DNA of 64,000 bases from Pseudomonadota bacterium. Lineage in GTDB: Bacteria > Pseudomonadota > Gammaproteobacteria > Pseudomonadales > Moraxellaceae. The stretch spans positions 1 through 64,000 of the forward strand of contig JAJZHK010000009.1 of NCBI GenBank assembly GCA_021804565.1. The letters run 5' to 3'. Both the position numbers and the translations under genes were made by a program. Positions 18,088 to 29,427 of this stretch are shown here, piece by piece. The notes under the pieces are model-generated. The model saw nothing but the letters and a program-made list of their open reading frames with translations. It did not search any database and was not told the origin of the DNA. How positions within the stretch are numbered: position 1 is the first letter of the stretch; every line of letters begins with the position of its first letter.

Positions 18088-20772
18088 TTATCTCCCCTTC
18101 CCCAGGTCCACGTGGCGACCGGCAGCGACCTTGACCCGTCCTGCTGGCAATCCTATGCAGTCTTTGGCCAGGCTCGTGCTGAGACGCACGGGCAGGCTGA
18201 GAAGCTGTCCATCGACGCTGATCTCGAGCATGCTGCCTTCGGCATGACCGCTGTCGGCCGGCAAGGTCACGCAGGCTGCGCCGGCGCGATCGGCGATGAC
18301 GGGCGAGCGCAGGCTGAGCTCGTCGCTGCCGAAGATCTCGTACAGCGGCACCGTGCGCAAGCCCGCTGCCGGCACCACCGGCGGCACCGGCTTGTAGTCG
18401 GCCCGGCGACCGGCGCTGAACAGGCGCACGCCCGGATCACCCTGGCGCAGGCTGCCGTTCTCATCCTTGAATTTGTTCCATGCCTGCGGCGAGTTCCAGC
18501 CTGGCGACCAGGCAAAAGGAATAAGGGCTGAAGACTCCTGGGGGCCGACATAGCCTTCCATGGAGAAGGTCAGGGCACTGTCATGATCGACCGGCTGACG
18601 CGGTTCATGCACCGAGATATTGGCGCGCATGGCGGTGCGCCCCGAGTAACGGCGGGGCTCACGGGCCACCTTCAACCCAGCGATGCGATAACGTGCATCG
18701 GGAGCGGCCTCGACGATGGCGGAGAGGGCCGTACAGGACGCCGCGATTTCGGCGGTGACCTGGTCCAGATGGGTCCACTGCACCTGCCGTCCCTGGCTGA
18801 CCTGATCGATGGCATGCAGCCAGCGCCAGCTCTCGCGCAGGCAGTCCTGAGGACGGTAGTAGCTGCTGTCGTAAACCTGGAAGTAGCGCTGCGCACGCCC
18901 TTCCATGCTGACCACGGTACCATCCGCCTCGGCGAAGCTGGCGGCGGACAAAAGCACGTCGGCTCGTTCGGCGGTGGCCGTCATCTGGTGATCGAGCACG
19001 ACCAGATGCTGAATCTTGGCGAGCATCGCCGCGACCCGTGCTTCGGGCAGCATGCGGTAGAGATCCGCCTCGAGCACCACCAGGGTGTCGATCTCTCCAG
19101 CCAAGCAAAGCTGCTCGAGAGCCTCCACAGCAGCGGCATCGAGCATCGACAGACCGGCACTGTTGACCTCAGGCAGCACCTGCGCCAGCGCCGGCTGACG
19201 GCCCTGACGAAGCAGGGCGCAGATGATCTGTTCGCTGGCATCGACCAGCGCGGCGCAGGCCAGGCTGACGCCGGAGATGACCAGCGGCCGTGCTGCCGCC
19301 ATCAAGTCGGCAGCGATACGCGCAGCCCATGCGCTTTCTTCGGCGCTGAGATCGCTGACCGCCGGGGCCTGCGCGTCGATGGCGTGGGCCACCGCAAAGC
19401 CCAGCCGCGCCTGGGCCTCGGGCGTCGCACAATAGACGCTGGCGGCGACGTCGTCGAGCCGGGTGGCCTGCACCATGGTCAGGTGCAGGGGGCTGAGCGC
19501 GTGTTGGGCGATGTTCTTCAGCGGCTCGGCATTCCAGGCCGGTACCTTACGGGCAGCGGCCTGCTTGAGGGCTTCGTTTTTGACCGACTGGCGCAAAGCG
19601 AGAGCCACCCTGGGCGCCGTCTGGGTCAGATCCTCACCGAGCACGAAGACCGCATCGCAGGCTTCCATATCGGCCAGGGAAGGCAACTGCACCCCTTCGA
19701 GGCGCAGGCTGTCGATCGCCTGCCGGTGCAAGTTCAGCTCATCACGGCTGAGGCCCTGGAAGAAGCGCTCGGCACCCACCAGGGTGCGCAGACTGAAGTT
19801 GCTCTCCAGGCTGGCACGCGCCGAGCCGAGGCCGGCGATGCGCTGACGCGAGCGCACCCAGCCGCCGACGAGATCAAGAGCGGCGTCGAGGCTGAGCGGA
19901 CTGCGTTGTCCGCCCTGCAGCCAGGACGGCGCACGCGGCCGGTCGCTGCGATTGACGAAACCATAGCCGAAGCGACCGCGGTCGCAGAGGAAGTAGTGGT
20001 TGATGCTACCGTTGTAACGATTCTCGATACGGCGTATCTCGCCATAACGCTCGCCCGGGCTGATGTTGCAGCCGACGGCGCAGCCCTGGCAGATGCTGGG
20101 AGCAAACTGCATATCCCATTTACGGGTGTAGTGCTCGCCGTGGGTGCGGTCGGTGAACACACCGGTCGGGCAGACTTCACTGAGGTTGCCGCTGAACTCG
20201 CTCTCCAGCACACCTTCGCTGGCCCGCCCGAAGTAGACGTTGTCATGCGCTCCGAAAACACCGAGATCGGTGCCGCCGGCGTAGTCACGGTAGTAGCGCA
20301 CACAGCGGTAGCAGGCGATGCAGCGATTCATCTCATGACGGATGAACGGGCCCAGGTACTGGTTGTTGTGGGTGCGTTTGTTGAAGCGGTAGCGGCGCAG
20401 CGAGTGTCCACTCATGACCGTCATGTCCTGCAGATGGCAGTGGCCGCCTTCGGCGCACACCGGACAGTCATGGGGGTGGTTGGTCATCAGCCACTCGATC
20501 ACGCTCTGCCGAAAAGCCTTGGCTTCGGCATCCTCGATCGAAATATAGGTTTTGTCGGCGGCGGGCGTCATGCAGGACATGACCAGACGACCGCGCTGGT
20601 CATTCTCATCACTGTACTGCTTGACGGCACACTGGCGGCAGGCTCCTACCGAGCCCAAGGCCGGATGCCAGCAGAAATAGGGAACGTCGAGTCCGAGAGA
20701 CAAACAGGCCTGTAGCAGGTTGTCTGCACCGTCGACTTCATAAGACTTGCCATCGATGTGTATGGTCGCCAT
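18088..20772 (-). CDS. nuoG: NADH-quinone oxidoreductase subunit G
   Basis: An 894-residue iron-sulfur subunit. The N-terminal 2Fe-2S domain has Cys at [15 protein letters not shown] (residues 34-48). Next come [10 protein letters not shown] (near 99-108), the Cys set in [12 protein letters not shown], and a further 4Fe-4S set CQGCAVGC (near 228-235) in a molybdopterin-oxidoreductase-like domain that fills the rest and lacks cofactor function in complex I. The presence of the fourth 4Fe-4S motif (cluster N7) is as in E. coli. The gene lies 62 bases after nuoF, the widest gap in the operon. Confidence 0.96.
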   Translation of the reverse strand: MATIHIDGKSYEVDGADNLLQACLSLGLDVPYFCWHPALGSVGACRQCAVKQYSDENDQRGRLVMSCMTPAADKTYISIEDAEAKAFRQSVIEWLMTNHPHDCPVCAEGGHCHLQDMTVMSGHSLRRYRFNKRTHNNQYLGPFIRHEMNRCIACYRCVRYYRDYAGGTDLGVFGAHDNVYFGRASEGVLESEFSGNLSEVCPTGVFTDRTHGEHYTRKWDMQFAPSICQGCAVGCNISPGERYGEIRRIENRYNGSINHYFLCDRGRFGYGFVNRSDRPRAPSWLQGGQRSPLSLDAALDLVGGWVRSRQRIAGLGSARASLESNFSLRTLVGAERFFQGLSRDELNLHRQAIDSLRLEGVQLPSLADMEACDAVFVLGEDLTQTAPRVALALRQSVKNEALKQAAARKVPAWNAEPLKNIAQHALSPLHLTMVQATRLDDVAASVYCATPEAQARLGFAVAHAIDAQAPAVSDLSAEESAWAARIAADLMAAARPLVISGVSLACAALVDASEQIICALLRQGRQPALAQVLPEVNSAGLSMLDAAAVEALEQLCLAGEIDTLVVLEADLYRMLPEARVAAMLAKIQHLVVLDHQMTATAERADVLLSAASFAEADGTVVSMEGRAQRYFQVYDSSYYRPQDCLRESWRWLHAIDQVSQGRQVQWTHLDQVTAEIAASCTALSAIVEAAPDARYRIAGLKVAREPRRYSGRTAMRANISVHEPRQPVDHDSALTFSMEGYVGPQESSALIPFAWSPGWNSPQAWNKFKDENGSLRQGDPGVRLFSAGRRADYKPVPPVVPAAGLRTVPLYEIFGSDELSLRSPVIADRAGAACVTLPADSGHAEGSMLEISVDGQLLSLPVRLSTSLAKDCIGLPAGRVKVAAGRHVDLGKGR

Positions 20773-20834
20773 CGCCGCTTCTGCACCTTACCCTCTGTCG
20801 AGGGCCCTTGACTGATCAGGTTGAACCTGGAGGC

Positions 20835-22136
20835 TCAAACCGGGGTAATACCTTGTTCAAATCGCTTCGGAAAAAACTTGAGGGCGCTTTGCAGGGGCTC
20901 CATCGCTCCTGGGGCATGCGCACAGAAGGTCTTGCCGGGGCCGAGGTTACGGGTCATGCCGCGCAACCATTCGATGTCACCGGCCTGACCCTCACCGGCC
21001 AGCAAAGCATCCACCACCTTGCGTACCCAGGGCAGGCCGTCACGGCAAGGCGTGCACCAGCCACAGGATTCACGGGCCATGAACATCATCAGGTTGCTGA
21101 GCACCTTGAGCATGTCCTGCTGGTCATCGACCACCATGATGAGACCGGTGCCCATGCGACTGCCCGCTTTGGCGATGGTGTCATAGTCCATCGCCAGATC
21201 GAGATGTTCCGGCAACAAAAAGTCGGTCGAGGCGCCACCGGGGAGCCAGGCTTGCAGACTCAGCCCCTCCTGCATGCCCCCCGCGTGCGTCTCCAGCAGC
21301 TCACGCGCCGTGGTGCCGATGGGCAGTTCCCACAAGCCGGTGCGTTGCGCGCGTCCCGAGACACCATAGAGTTTGCTGCCGGCATCGCTGCTGCGACCCT
21401 GCGAAAGCGAGCGGAACCAGTCGGCACCATGCAGGATGATGCCCGGCACATTGACCAGGGTCTCGACATTATTGACGATGGTCGGCCGTCCCCAGGCGCC
21501 GGCCTGCTGCGGAAAGGGCGGCTTGGTGCGCGGATTGGCGCGTCGCCCTTCAAGACAGTTGATCAGCGCGGTTTCCTCGCCACAGATGTAACGGCCGGCG
21601 CCTTCGTGAACGTAGAGCTGGAAGCTGAAATCGCTGCCGAGGATGCGTTCGCCCAGGTAGTTGGCCGCCCGGGCCTGGGCGATGGCGGCGTTGAGCCGCT
21701 CAGCGGCGAGCAGGTACTCACCGCGCAGAAAAATATAACCGACCTGGGCACCTATGGCGTAGGCGGTCACGACCATGGCCTCAACCAGTTGGAAGGGCAG
21801 CTCTTCCATCAGCATGCGGTCTTTGAATGTCCCTGGCTCCATCTCGTCTGCGTTGCAGATCAGATATTTGCGACCAGAGTCGGCGCCCATGGGGATGAGC
21901 GACCACTTGACCCCGGTCGGAAAACCGGCGCCACCGCGACCGCGCAGATTGGCGTTCTTGACCGTCGCCTGGAGGTCTTGCGGCGCCAGATCCAGGCTTT
22001 TGCGCAAAGCCTGGAAACCGTCCAGCGACTCGTAGGTGGCCAGATCAAGGACGGCACCGCCATGGGCGTTGTAGCGCCAGGTCAAAGGGTGGGTTTCGCG
22101 GCGCACCTGCAGACCGGCATTGATCAGCGAACTCAT
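20835..22136 (-). CDS. nuoF: NADH-quinone oxidoreductase subunit F (NADH and FMN binding)
   Basis: A 433-residue flavoprotein subunit where NADH is oxidised. The FMN/NADH loop is [16 protein letters not shown] (near residue 64). [15 protein letters not shown] follows near 94, and the 4Fe-4S motif [12 protein letters not shown] (near 345) with a later Cys at KTFCAHA holds cluster N3. It is translated directly after nuoE (four-base overlap). Confidence 0.97.
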   Translation of the reverse strand: MSSLINAGLQVRRETHPLTWRYNAHGGAVLDLATYESLDGFQALRKSLDLAPQDLQATVKNANLRGRGGAGFPTGVKWSLIPMGADSGRKYLICNADEMEPGTFKDRMLMEELPFQLVEAMVVTAYAIGAQVGYIFLRGEYLLAAERLNAAIAQARAANYLGERILGSDFSFQLYVHEGAGRYICGEETALINCLEGRRANPRTKPPFPQQAGAWGRPTIVNNVETLVNVPGIILHGADWFRSLSQGRSSDAGSKLYGVSGRAQRTGLWELPIGTTARELLETHAGGMQEGLSLQAWLPGGASTDFLLPEHLDLAMDYDTIAKAGSRMGTGLIMVVDDQQDMLKVLSNLMMFMARESCGWCTPCRDGLPWVRKVVDALLAGEGQAGDIEWLRGMTRNLGPGKTFCAHAPGAMEPLQSALKFFPKRFEQGITPV

Positions 22137-22654
22137 AGATATTGCTCCAGAATGGCCTCGACGCCCTCAGGAGTGACCTTGTAGTGGGTGTCCTCATCGA
22201 TGAGCAACACCGGCGCCCGGTCACATGCCCCCAGGCAGACCACCGGCAACAGCGTAAAGCGATCATCGGCGGTGGTCTGTCCAGGTTTGATGCCCAGCAA
22301 TTCCTGCATACGCGCATAAACCTGCTCGTAGCCCAGCAGATGACAGCCGATGCTGTCACAGACCAGGATCACATGGCGCCCGACGGGCTGCCGGTAGATG
22401 CGATTGTAGAAAGTCGCCACACCGTCCACTTCGGCGGCAGCGATGCCGAGGATGCGACCTATGGCAGCGATCGCCGCGTCGCTGACCCAGCGCCGGCTTT
22501 TCTGGACAATTTTGAGCGCATCGATGGTCGCGGCACGGGCATCCTCGTAGTGATGCATAGCCTGCTCGATGGCTCGCCTTTCTTCGTCACTGAAAACGAA
22601 GGCCTCGCCACGGTCGGTGACGATCATCTTGGATTGGGGGTTATCGGTCGACAT
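22133..22654 (-). CDS. nuoE: NADH-quinone oxidoreductase subunit E (2Fe-2S)
   Basis: A 173-residue thioredoxin-fold subunit. The four cysteines of cluster N1a are visible in CDSIGC (near residue 100) and CLGAC (near 141). An all-helical N-terminal domain precedes them. The start overlaps the 3' end of nuoCD by 14 bases and the stop overlaps nuoF by four bases. Confidence 0.96.
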   Translation of the reverse strand: MSTDNPQSKMIVTDRGEAFVFSDEERRAIEQAMHHYEDARAATIDALKIVQKSRRWVSDAAIAAIGRILGIAAAEVDGVATFYNRIYRQPVGRHVILVCDSIGCHLLGYEQVYARMQELLGIKPGQTTADDRFTLLPVVCLGACDRAPVLLIDEDTHYKVTPEGVEAILEQYL

Positions 22655-24419
22655 CTGCCATCACAAAGTCAATGCTAGCCAAATAGGCGATAAGATCCGG
22701 GACCATGGAGCCGCGAATCACCGAGGGTATCTGCTGCAAGTGCGCGAAACTGGGCGTGCGTATGCGCGTCCGGTAACTCATGGTGCTGCGATCGGAGGTC
22801 AGGTAGTAGCTGTTGATGCCCTTCGTCGCTTCGATCATCTGACTGGTCTCGCCGGCCGGCATGACCGGCCCCCAGGACACCGCCAGGAAGTGGGTGATCA
22901 AGGTCTCGATGTCCTTGAGGGTGCGCTCCTTGGGTGGCGGCACCGCCAGCGGGTGGTCGGCCTTGTACGGACCTTCCGGCATATTTTCCAGGCACTGCTT
23001 GATGATACGCACACTCTGGCGCATCTCCTCAAGGCGGACCGTGGCACGATCATAGGCGTCGCCATTGTGCGCCAGGGGCACTTCGAAATCGAAGTTTTCA
23101 TAACCGGAGTAAGGACGTGCCTTGCGCAGGTCGAAGTTGACCCCGGTCGCGCGCAGACCCGGTCCGGTCACCCCCCAGGCCAGGGCCTGCTGCTTGTCAT
23201 ACTGCGCGACATGGCGGGTACGGCCGATCAGGATGGAGTTGCGCAAAGCCGCCTTCTCGTACTCGTCGAGGCGCTTCGGCATCCACTCGACGAACTCGCG
23301 CACCAGCTTGTCCCAGCCGCGCGGCAGATCATGCGCCACACCACCGATACGATACCAGGCCGGATGCATGCGGAAGCCGGTGATGGCCTCGATGATGTCG
23401 TAGGCCTTCATGCGGTCGGTGAACATGAAAAAGATCGGCGTCATCCCGCCGACGTCCTGGATATAGGTGCCGAGGAAGAGCAGATGCGAGGTAATGCGGA
23501 AGAGCTCGGCCAGCATCACCCGGATCACCTTGACCCGCTCAGGCACGCAGATACCGGCGAGTTTTTCCACCGCCAGCACATAGGGCAGGTTGTTCATCAC
23601 CCCGCCCAGATAGTCGATGCGATCGGTGTAGGGAATAAAGCTATGCCAGGTCTGCCGCTCCCCCATCTTCTCGGCACCACGATGGTGGTAGCCGATGTCC
23701 GGCACACAGTCGACGATCTCTTCGCCATCGAGTTGGAGGACAATACGGAAAGCGCCGTGCGCCGAGGGGTGGTTGGGGCCGAGGTTGAGGAACATGTAGT
23801 CCTCACCGTCCGCCGACTTCTCCATGCCCCACTCTTCCGGCTTGAACAGCAAGGCCTCCTGCTCGAGATCCTGACGAGCCGCCGTGAGCATGAAGGGATC
23901 GAACTCGGTCGCCCGCGCCGGATGATCCTTGCGCAGGGGATGGCCCTGCCAGGTCGACGGCATGAGCAGCCGGCGCAGACGCCGGCGGCCCTCGAACTCG
24001 ATACCGAACATATCCCAGACTTCACGTTCGTACCAGTCGGCGTTCGGCCAGACGGCCATCACCGAAGGCAGGCGCAGATCGTTCTCGGCCAGCGCCACCT
24101 TGATGCGCACATCGCTGTTACGGTCGATCGACAGCAGATGATAAAACACCGTGTAAGCTGCCGCCGGCAAACCCTCGCGGTGCTGGCGCAGGCGCTCATC
24201 GATGGCCGACAGATCATAGAGCATGCTGTAGGGACCCGGCAGGCTGGCCAGGTGGCGCATGACCTCGAGCAGGCTCTCGCGCGCCACCCACAGGGTCGGC
24301 ACTTGATCCACGGTCGACTGAAAGAGCAGCGACTCCGCGCCAAAGCGATCGCTCAGCTCACGAACCACGGCATGCTCGTGACCCGCCAGTTTTTCTCCCA
24401 CCACGATGTCATCTGCCAT
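22641..24419 (-). CDS. nuoC: NADH-quinone oxidoreductase subunits C and D, fused
   Basis: A 592-residue fusion of NuoC (about residues 1-190) and NuoD (about 200-592), as in E. coli; many bacteria keep them separate. NuoC ends with the typical HPLRKDHP motif near residue 172. NuoD has [16 protein letters not shown], with the quinone-site His, and [16 protein letters not shown] downstream. I start at the ATG at 24419, which has GGGGAT nine bases upstream; a TTG at 24449 is also in frame. The fused form is part of the evidence for a gammaproteobacterium. It lies 33 bases after nuoB. Confidence 0.96.
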   Translation of the reverse strand: MADDIVVGEKLAGHEHAVVRELSDRFGAESLLFQSTVDQVPTLWVARESLLEVMRHLASLPGPYSMLYDLSAIDERLRQHREGLPAAAYTVFYHLLSIDRNSDVRIKVALAENDLRLPSVMAVWPNADWYEREVWDMFGIEFEGRRRLRRLLMPSTWQGHPLRKDHPARATEFDPFMLTAARQDLEQEALLFKPEEWGMEKSADGEDYMFLNLGPNHPSAHGAFRIVLQLDGEEIVDCVPDIGYHHRGAEKMGERQTWHSFIPYTDRIDYLGGVMNNLPYVLAVEKLAGICVPERVKVIRVMLAELFRITSHLLFLGTYIQDVGGMTPIFFMFTDRMKAYDIIEAITGFRMHPAWYRIGGVAHDLPRGWDKLVREFVEWMPKRLDEYEKAALRNSILIGRTRHVAQYDKQQALAWGVTGPGLRATGVNFDLRKARPYSGYENFDFEVPLAHNGDAYDRATVRLEEMRQSVRIIKQCLENMPEGPYKADHPLAVPPPKERTLKDIETLITHFLAVSWGPVMPAGETSQMIEATKGINSYYLTSDRSTMSYRTRIRTPSFAHLQQIPSVIRGSMVPDLIAYLASIDFVMADVDR

Positions 24420-24452
24420 CGAACTTTTATCCCCGTTATCCGATTGCAATGC

Positions 24453-25124
24453 TCAGATCTGATCTGGCGTGCGTAAATGCGTCACCGCGATGCGTTCGGC
24501 CTGCTTGCGATCACGCTCGGCCTGCATCTCGGCGCGATAGACCCCCTGCTCTCCCACCACCCAGGACAAAGGCCGGCGCTCCTTGCCTATGGACTCCTGC
24601 AGCAGCATCAGCGCTTGCAGAAAGGCTTCGGGGCGGGGTGGACAGCCGGGGATATAGACATCGACAGGCAGAAATTTGTCGACACCCTGGACCACAGAAT
24701 AAATGTCGTACATGCCGCCCGAGTTGGCACAGGCGCCCATGCAGATCACCCACTTGGGCTCCAGCATCTGCTCGTAGAGGCGCTGAACCACCGGCGCCAT
24801 CTTGAGAAAACAGGTGCCCGCCACCACCATGACATCCGCCTGACGCGGTGAAGCGCGGATGACCTCCGAGCCAAAGCGGGCGATGTCATGCGGCGAGGTA
24901 AAAGCCGTCGCCATCTCGACGTAGCAGCAGGACAGACCGAAGTTGTAAGGCCACAGCGAGTTGGCGCGCCCCCAGTTGATGGCGCCATGCAGCATGTCCT
25001 CGAGTTTGCCCATGAGGATGTTGCGGTGCACCTGGCCATCCATGGGATCGACGCTCTGCTGATCCTGCATGGGGTAGCGCTGGTCCGGAGTTTTCTGATT
25101 GACGCGTGTCAGGGTGTATTTCAT
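24453..25124 (-). CDS. nuoB: NADH-quinone oxidoreductase subunit B (cluster N2)
   Basis: A 223-residue subunit carrying the last iron-sulfur cluster before quinone. The tandem Cys pair (SCCYVEM, near residue 62), [14 protein letters not shown] (near 100), [10 protein letters not shown] (near 131) and [11 protein letters not shown] (near 158) supply the ligands. The C-terminal tail of about 50 residues is charged. It lies nine bases after nuoA. Confidence 0.97.
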   Translation of the reverse strand: MKYTLTRVNQKTPDQRYPMQDQQSVDPMDGQVHRNILMGKLEDMLHGAINWGRANSLWPYNFGLSCCYVEMATAFTSPHDIARFGSEVIRASPRQADVMVVAGTCFLKMAPVVQRLYEQMLEPKWVICMGACANSGGMYDIYSVVQGVDKFLPVDVYIPGCPPRPEAFLQALMLLQESIGKERRPLSWVVGEQGVYRAEMQAERDRKQAERIAVTHLRTPDQI

Positions 25125-25133
25125 GGCAGCGCC

Positions 25134-25556
25134 TCACTCCGGAGAAGATTCATGATGCAGGATATGACGCTTGCGTTGTGCCGGCGCCCAGTCGAGAGCC
25201 CCAACGCGCCATATATAAACCAGGCCGAGCAGCAGCACGACGACGAAGGTGAGCGCCTCAGCATAACCTGCCCAGCCGGTTTCGCGTACCGAAGAAGCCC
25301 AGGCGTAGAGAAATAAAGCTTCAACATCGAAAATGACGAACATCATCGCCACCAGATAAAACTTGGCCGAGAAGCGGATCTGGGCACCGCCTTGCGACAC
25401 CACACCGGACTCGAAAGGCTCTTCCTTGGCGCGACCCCAGGCGCGTCCACCGAGCAAAGGTGGCAGGATCAGCATGATGGCGCAGATGGCGAATACACCG
25501 ACGATATAGACAGCGAATGACCAGTGTTCTGCGAGCGCGGTTACGGCAGGCGACAT
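25134..25556 (-). CDS. nuoA: NADH-quinone oxidoreductase subunit A
   Basis: A 140-residue membrane subunit with three helices. The ATG at 25556 is chosen because AAGGAG stands seven bases upstream and it gives the usual length; an upstream in-frame extension has no such site. Conserved segments are [40 protein letters not shown], of which ESG, RFS and FDVE are the diagnostic parts (near residues 50-85). It is the first gene of the nuo operon. Confidence 0.96.
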   Translation of the reverse strand: MSPAVTALAEHWSFAVYIVGVFAICAIMLILPPLLGGRAWGRAKEEPFESGVVSQGGAQIRFSAKFYLVAMMFVIFDVEALFLYAWASSVRETGWAGYAEALTFVVVLLLGLVYIWRVGALDWAPAQRKRHILHHESSPE

Positions 25557-25628
25557 ACGCGAGCTCCTTCGATTGAACAGGCGATCACTCCAAGACAGAG
25601 CGACGTGCACCTAAATTGATCGCTGGAA

Positions 25629-25657
25629 ATGATAAGATAGGCACCGTAGCCTGTAAA
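25629..25657 (-). promoter_or_regulatory. Sigma-70 promoter of the nuo operon
   Basis: Read on the minus strand, TTTACA (25652-25657) is followed after exactly 17 bases by TATCAT (25629-25634). Each hexamer matches the consensus at five of six positions. Transcription would begin near 25622, giving a leader of about 65 bases before nuoA. No other candidate of this quality was seen in the operon. Confidence 0.65.
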
Positions 25658-25776
25658 ATTATTTGTGATTTCAGCGGATGATTTTCTTGATCCAGGACAG
25701 TTCCCGTCCAAGCAGCATGAGACTTTGGACGCACATCATCCCTGAACCCTGAAGACCAGGACCCACCATACCCATC

Positions 25777-26694
25777 ATGAACAGTGTACCCGCAAAAGCT
25801 GAAGAAGCCACACCCGAGCGACAAAGAGCCGCGCGCAGCAGCACCTATGTCAGTGTTGTCGCCAATGCCCTGCTCGCCACCCTGCAGGTGCTGACCGGTC
25901 TGCTCAGTCATTCGCAAGGCCTGATCGCCGATGGCCTGCACTCGCTGGCCGATCTGCTCTCCGACGCGGTGGTCCTGCTCGCCAATCAGCACAGCCATAA
26001 AGCCGCTGATGACGACCATCCCTACGGTCACCACCGTTTTGAAAATGCCGCTTCACTGCTGCTCGGCCTGCTGCTGTGCGCGGTCGGGGCCCATATGCTG
26101 TGGAGCGCCTTCGACCGTCTCGACAGCGGCCAGGCGCCGGCAGCCATTGCCGCACCAGCGCTGTGGGTGGCCCTGCTCGGGCTGGTCAGCAAGGAACTGC
26201 TGTTTCGCTACCTCCTCGGCGTCGCCCACCGGGTACGCTCCTCACTGCTGGCGGCGAATGCCTGGCACGCCCGCTCCGACGCCCTGTCGTCGCTGGTGGT
26301 CAGCATCGGCGTTGCCGGCAATCTTCTCGGCTATCGCATGGCCGACGGCGTTGCCGCCCTGCTGGTCGGCATCATGGTGCTGCGCATGGGCCTGCACTAC
26401 GCCTGGGAAGCCCTGAACGATCTCATGGACCGCTCCGCCTCCCAGGAAGAAGCCGCGGCCATCGCCGCCACCTTGCGCAGCACGCCTGGCGTTCTCGGCC
26501 TGCATAATCTGCGCACGCGCAAGGTCGGCGACCTGCTCATGGTCGACGTGCACCTGGAAGTCGATGGCCAGCTCAGCGTGTTTGCCGGCCACGCCATCTC
26601 CGAAAACGCCCAGGAGCGCGTCCTCGCGCATCATCACGTCGCCGACGTCATGACCCATATCGACCCGGTCACCGGGACGTTGCCGGAGCCCTGA
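25777..26694 (+). CDS. Cation diffusion facilitator (CDF) family metal exporter
   Basis: A 305-residue protein with about five or six membrane helices (residues 25-215) and a C-terminal cytoplasmic metal-binding domain. Metal-site motifs are visible: GLIADGLHSLADLLSD (near residue 48) with the second-helix Asp/His, HPYGHHRFENAAS (near 82), and NAWHARSDALSS (near 162). It exports Zn2+, Fe2+, Mn2+ or a similar divalent ion in exchange for protons; the HxxxD/DGxHS pattern does not settle which. It is divergent from nuoA. Its stop is one base from the convergent acyl-CoA dehydrogenase stop. Confidence 0.92.
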   Translation: MNSVPAKAEEATPERQRAARSSTYVSVVANALLATLQVLTGLLSHSQGLIADGLHSLADLLSDAVVLLANQHSHKAADDDHPYGHHRFENAASLLLGLLLCAVGAHMLWSAFDRLDSGQAPAAIAAPALWVALLGLVSKELLFRYLLGVAHRVRSSLLAANAWHARSDALSSLVVSIGVAGNLLGYRMADGVAALLVGIMVLRMGLHYAWEALNDLMDRSASQEEAAAIAATLRSTPGVLGLHNLRTRKVGDLLMVDVHLEVDGQLSVFAGHAISENAQERVLAHHHVADVMTHIDPVTGTLPEP

Positions 26695-26695
26695 G

Positions 26696-27838
26696 TCAAC
26701 GGCCCAGCAAACTGCGCGCGACCACTTCTTTCATGATCTCGTTGGTACCGCCGTATATGCGCTGCACACGCGCATCGACGAAGGCACGCGCCACCGCGTA
26801 CTCGGTCATGTAGCCGTAGCCACCATACAACTGCAGGCAGGCGTCAGCGACACGGCTTTGCAGATCGGTGGCACTCATCTTGATCATCGCCGCCGTCGGC
26901 ACGTCGAGTTCGGCGCGCATGTAGCGATCGACACAGCTGTCGAGGAAGGCCCGGTTGCAGGCGATCTCGGTGGCGCACTGGGCAATCACGAAGCGGGTGT
27001 TCTGCATCTGCCCTATCGCCTGGCCAAACGCCTTGCGCTCGCTGACGTAGCGCAGGGTCTCCTGCAGCACCCCTTCGGCGGCAGCGACCGCGGTGACGGC
27101 GATCGCCAGCCGCTCACGCGGCAGCTCCTGCATCAGGTAGGCAAAGCCGCGGCCTTCTTCGCCGAGCAGGCAATCCAGCGGCACCTTGACCTGATCAAAA
27201 AACAGCTCGGAGGTGTCTTGTGCGTGCAGACCCAGCTTCTCGAGCTTGCGGCCGCGCGAGAAACCCGCCAGCTGGGTGTCCACGAGCAGCAAGGAGATCC
27301 CCTTGGCACCCGCCTGCGGATCGGTTTTGGCCGCGACGATCACCAGGCCGGCATGCTGGCCATTGGTGATAAAAGTCTTGGAGCCGTTGAGCAGGTAATG
27401 GTCACCCTGACGCAAGGCCGTGGTGCGCATCGCCTGCAGATCGGAGCCGGCGCCGGGCTCGGTCATGGCGATGGCAGCGACACAGGCCCCCGAGGCCAGT
27501 TGCGGCAGCCAGCGCGCTTGCTGCTGGGCATTGCCTATATGCTGGATGTAAGGCGCGCAGATGTCCGAGTGGACAGACAGGCCGGTGGCCACCGAGCCCA
27601 GGCCCAGACGGGCCGCTTCTTCAAGAACCACGGCCGAATAGGGGAAAGGCACGCCGGCGCCACCGTGCTCCTCGGCCTGATCGACACATAACAGGCCCTG
27701 CTCGCCCATCAGACTCCATATTTCCCGAGGCATCCACGAGTTTTTTTCCCATTCCGGGTAGTGCGGCAGCAATTCCTGGGTAAAAAAACGTTTAACATTG
27801 TCGCGAAACAAATTCAGTTCTTGGCTATCGACGCTCAT
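26696..27838 (-). CDS. Acyl-CoA dehydrogenase
   Basis: A 380-residue FAD enzyme of normal length. The ATG at 27838 gives MSVDSQELNLFRDNVKRFF, a typical first helix; the frame is open further upstream without support. Family motifs are AIAMTEPGAGSDLQAMRT (near residue 125), GSKTFITNGQHAG (near 155) and QLYGGYGYMTEYAVAR (near 340, catalytic-base region), ending in RIYGGTNEIMKEVVAR. It produces an enoyl-CoA and reduces ETF. The divergent neighbour operon encodes HMG-CoA lyase, so a role in branched-chain or leucine catabolism is possible, but residues fixing the substrate are not clear. Confidence 0.92.
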   Translation of the reverse strand: MSVDSQELNLFRDNVKRFFTQELLPHYPEWEKNSWMPREIWSLMGEQGLLCVDQAEEHGGAGVPFPYSAVVLEEAARLGLGSVATGLSVHSDICAPYIQHIGNAQQQARWLPQLASGACVAAIAMTEPGAGSDLQAMRTTALRQGDHYLLNGSKTFITNGQHAGLVIVAAKTDPQAGAKGISLLLVDTQLAGFSRGRKLEKLGLHAQDTSELFFDQVKVPLDCLLGEEGRGFAYLMQELPRERLAIAVTAVAAAEGVLQETLRYVSERKAFGQAIGQMQNTRFVIAQCATEIACNRAFLDSCVDRYMRAELDVPTAAMIKMSATDLQSRVADACLQLYGGYGYMTEYAVARAFVDARVQRIYGGTNEIMKEVVARSLLGR

Positions 27839-27959
27839 ATCACTATGCTCAAGGAAGGTAAGGATGTCGCAGCCAGGATGCGCAGCGACGCCAGAAGGGA
27901 ATTGTAAGGCAGATCGCTGGCCGTATGCCACGCCGGGACTGTCCTGAGGCGAGGTCCTG

Positions 27960-28463
27960 ATGCCGATGCTCAATCTTATGATAGACGTCGATCGTGAGTT
28001 GGCTTTCAGCGCCGATCGTGTCTGGGAGATTTTGCGCGATTTTGCCCGTCTCGATGCCCTGATGCCTGCCATCAGCCACCTGCACCTGCGCCGTCATCAG
28101 GATGGACTGCTCCGTGAAGCTCTCTGCCATGGCCGACCCCTGCTGCATCAGCTGCTGGTGCGTGACGACGATGAACGGCGCCTGTGCTACCAGATCCTGC
28201 ATGCCCATGGCATCGGTCCTGATGATGGCGCGGTGGTCTGCATGGTCACCCGCAGCACCTGCAAGAACGGCCATTGCCTGCTCTCCTGGAGTTTGCGCCT
28301 GCGCAAACTGCCGAGCTGGTTACCGGCCGGCAGTGAGGAGGTCTTCAACCGCCACGCTCGTGCGGTCATCGAAGAAAACATCGACCACCTGTGTCATAGT
28401 CTGCACCGCGGAGGCAGCACAGCCGAGGCCGGAGAAGAGCATGGATCGTGTCATCATCAATGA
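27960..28463 (+). CDS. SRPBCC-family (START-like) protein
   Basis: A 167-residue protein whose pattern fits the SRPBCC ligand-binding fold: an N-terminal strand LMIDVDRELAF, the helix SADRVWEILRDFARLDALMPAI, and alternating strands with a C-terminal long helix from residue 130. Such proteins bind hydrophobic ligands; the ligand here is unknown. A GAGG element stands about nine bases before the ATG. Its last 23 bases overlap the HMG-CoA lyase gene, so the two are probably translated from one mRNA. Confidence 0.7.
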   Translation: MPMLNLMIDVDRELAFSADRVWEILRDFARLDALMPAISHLHLRRHQDGLLREALCHGRPLLHQLLVRDDDERRLCYQILHAHGIGPDDGAVVCMVTRSTCKNGHCLLSWSLRLRKLPSWLPAGSEEVFNRHARAVIEENIDHLCHSLHRGGSTAEAGEEHGSCHHQ

Positions 28464-29352
28464 AGTAGGCCTGCGCGACGGACTGCAGAACCAGCCGCGC
28501 CTGCTGGGCACCACCGACAAACTGCAGCTGGCCCGGGCCCTGCAGGTTGCCGGCCTGCATCACCTTGAGCTGACCAGCTTCGTCAGCCCGCGCGCGGTGC
28601 CACAGATGGTCGACGCTGATGCGTTCAGCCAAGCGATGTTCGCCGCCGGCGCTCCGGCACAGGACTACGCTGCCCTGGTGCCCAATCTGCGCGGCTACGA
28701 ACGCGCCCGGCAACACCCTTACCGCGAGCTGTCGGCGGTCGTCGCCAGCACGGACAGCTTCAATCGCCGCAACATCAACAAAGACCTCGAGTCGGCCCTG
28801 CAGGGGGTGCTCGCGCTCATCGAGCGCGCACACGTGGATGGCCTGCGCCTGCGTGTCCACCTGTCCGGGGCCATGGGCTGTCCCTACGACGGCCCGCAGC
28901 CGGTGCGGCATATCCTGGCACTGTCTGAGCGCCTGCTAGGCGCCGGTGCCGACGAGCTGGTGATCTCCGACACCATAGGTGCGGGCCACCCACGCCTGGC
29001 CCGCGCCCTGCTGCTGCCCTTGCTGGAAAGCTTTCCGGCGGATCGACTGGGTCTGCATCTGCACGACACCCGCGGTCTCGCCCTGCCCATCGCCCTGGCC
29101 GGGCTGGAACTGGGCCTACGCCGGTTTGATGCCAGCGTTGGCGGCCTCGGCGGCTGCCCCTATGCCCCCGGCGCCACCGGCAATGTCGCCACGGAGAGCT
29201 TGGTCTATCTATGTGAGCGTGAAGGACTGCACACCGGCGTCGATCTCGAAGCCCTGCAGGAAGGCATCGTGGTGGCCGGTCAGCTCACCGGACAGGAGCT
29301 CGGAGCCCCGGTGTTCCGCTGGATGCGCAGTCGTACACAGAGCTGCAACTGA
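28441..29352 (+). CDS. mvaB: Hydroxymethylglutaryl-CoA lyase
   Basis: A 303-residue member of the DRE-TIM metallolyase family. NEVGLRDGLQNQP (residues 6-18) holds the metal-binding and catalytic Arg/Asp, the segment ELTSFVSPRAVPQMVDAD follows, and the signature GGLGGCPYAPGATGN near residue 235 carries the active-site Cys. It splits HMG-CoA into acetyl-CoA and acetoacetate, the last step of leucine degradation. I start at the ATG at 28441, which has GGAGAAGAG just upstream. No other leucine-pathway genes (liuABCD) are adjacent except possibly the divergent acyl-CoA dehydrogenase. Confidence 0.93.
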   Translation: MDRVIINEVGLRDGLQNQPRLLGTTDKLQLARALQVAGLHHLELTSFVSPRAVPQMVDADAFSQAMFAAGAPAQDYAALVPNLRGYERARQHPYRELSAVVASTDSFNRRNINKDLESALQGVLALIERAHVDGLRLRVHLSGAMGCPYDGPQPVRHILALSERLLGAGADELVISDTIGAGHPRLARALLLPLLESFPADRLGLHLHDTRGLALPIALAGLELGLRRFDASVGGLGGCPYAPGATGNVATESLVYLCEREGLHTGVDLEALQEGIVVAGQLTGQELGAPVFRWMRSRTQSCN

Positions 29353-29427
29353 CTGGCGAAGCGCCCCTTGGTGGACTATCTTGAAGCTGTAAGCCTCTTG
29401 GTGAACGACCCTAAAGGAGCTGTCATC

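Noticed and set aside
18583..20715. 710-codon open frame antisense to nuoG
   Set aside because: The nuoG frame carries all iron-sulfur motifs; the antisense product shows only composition typical of reversed coding DNA.
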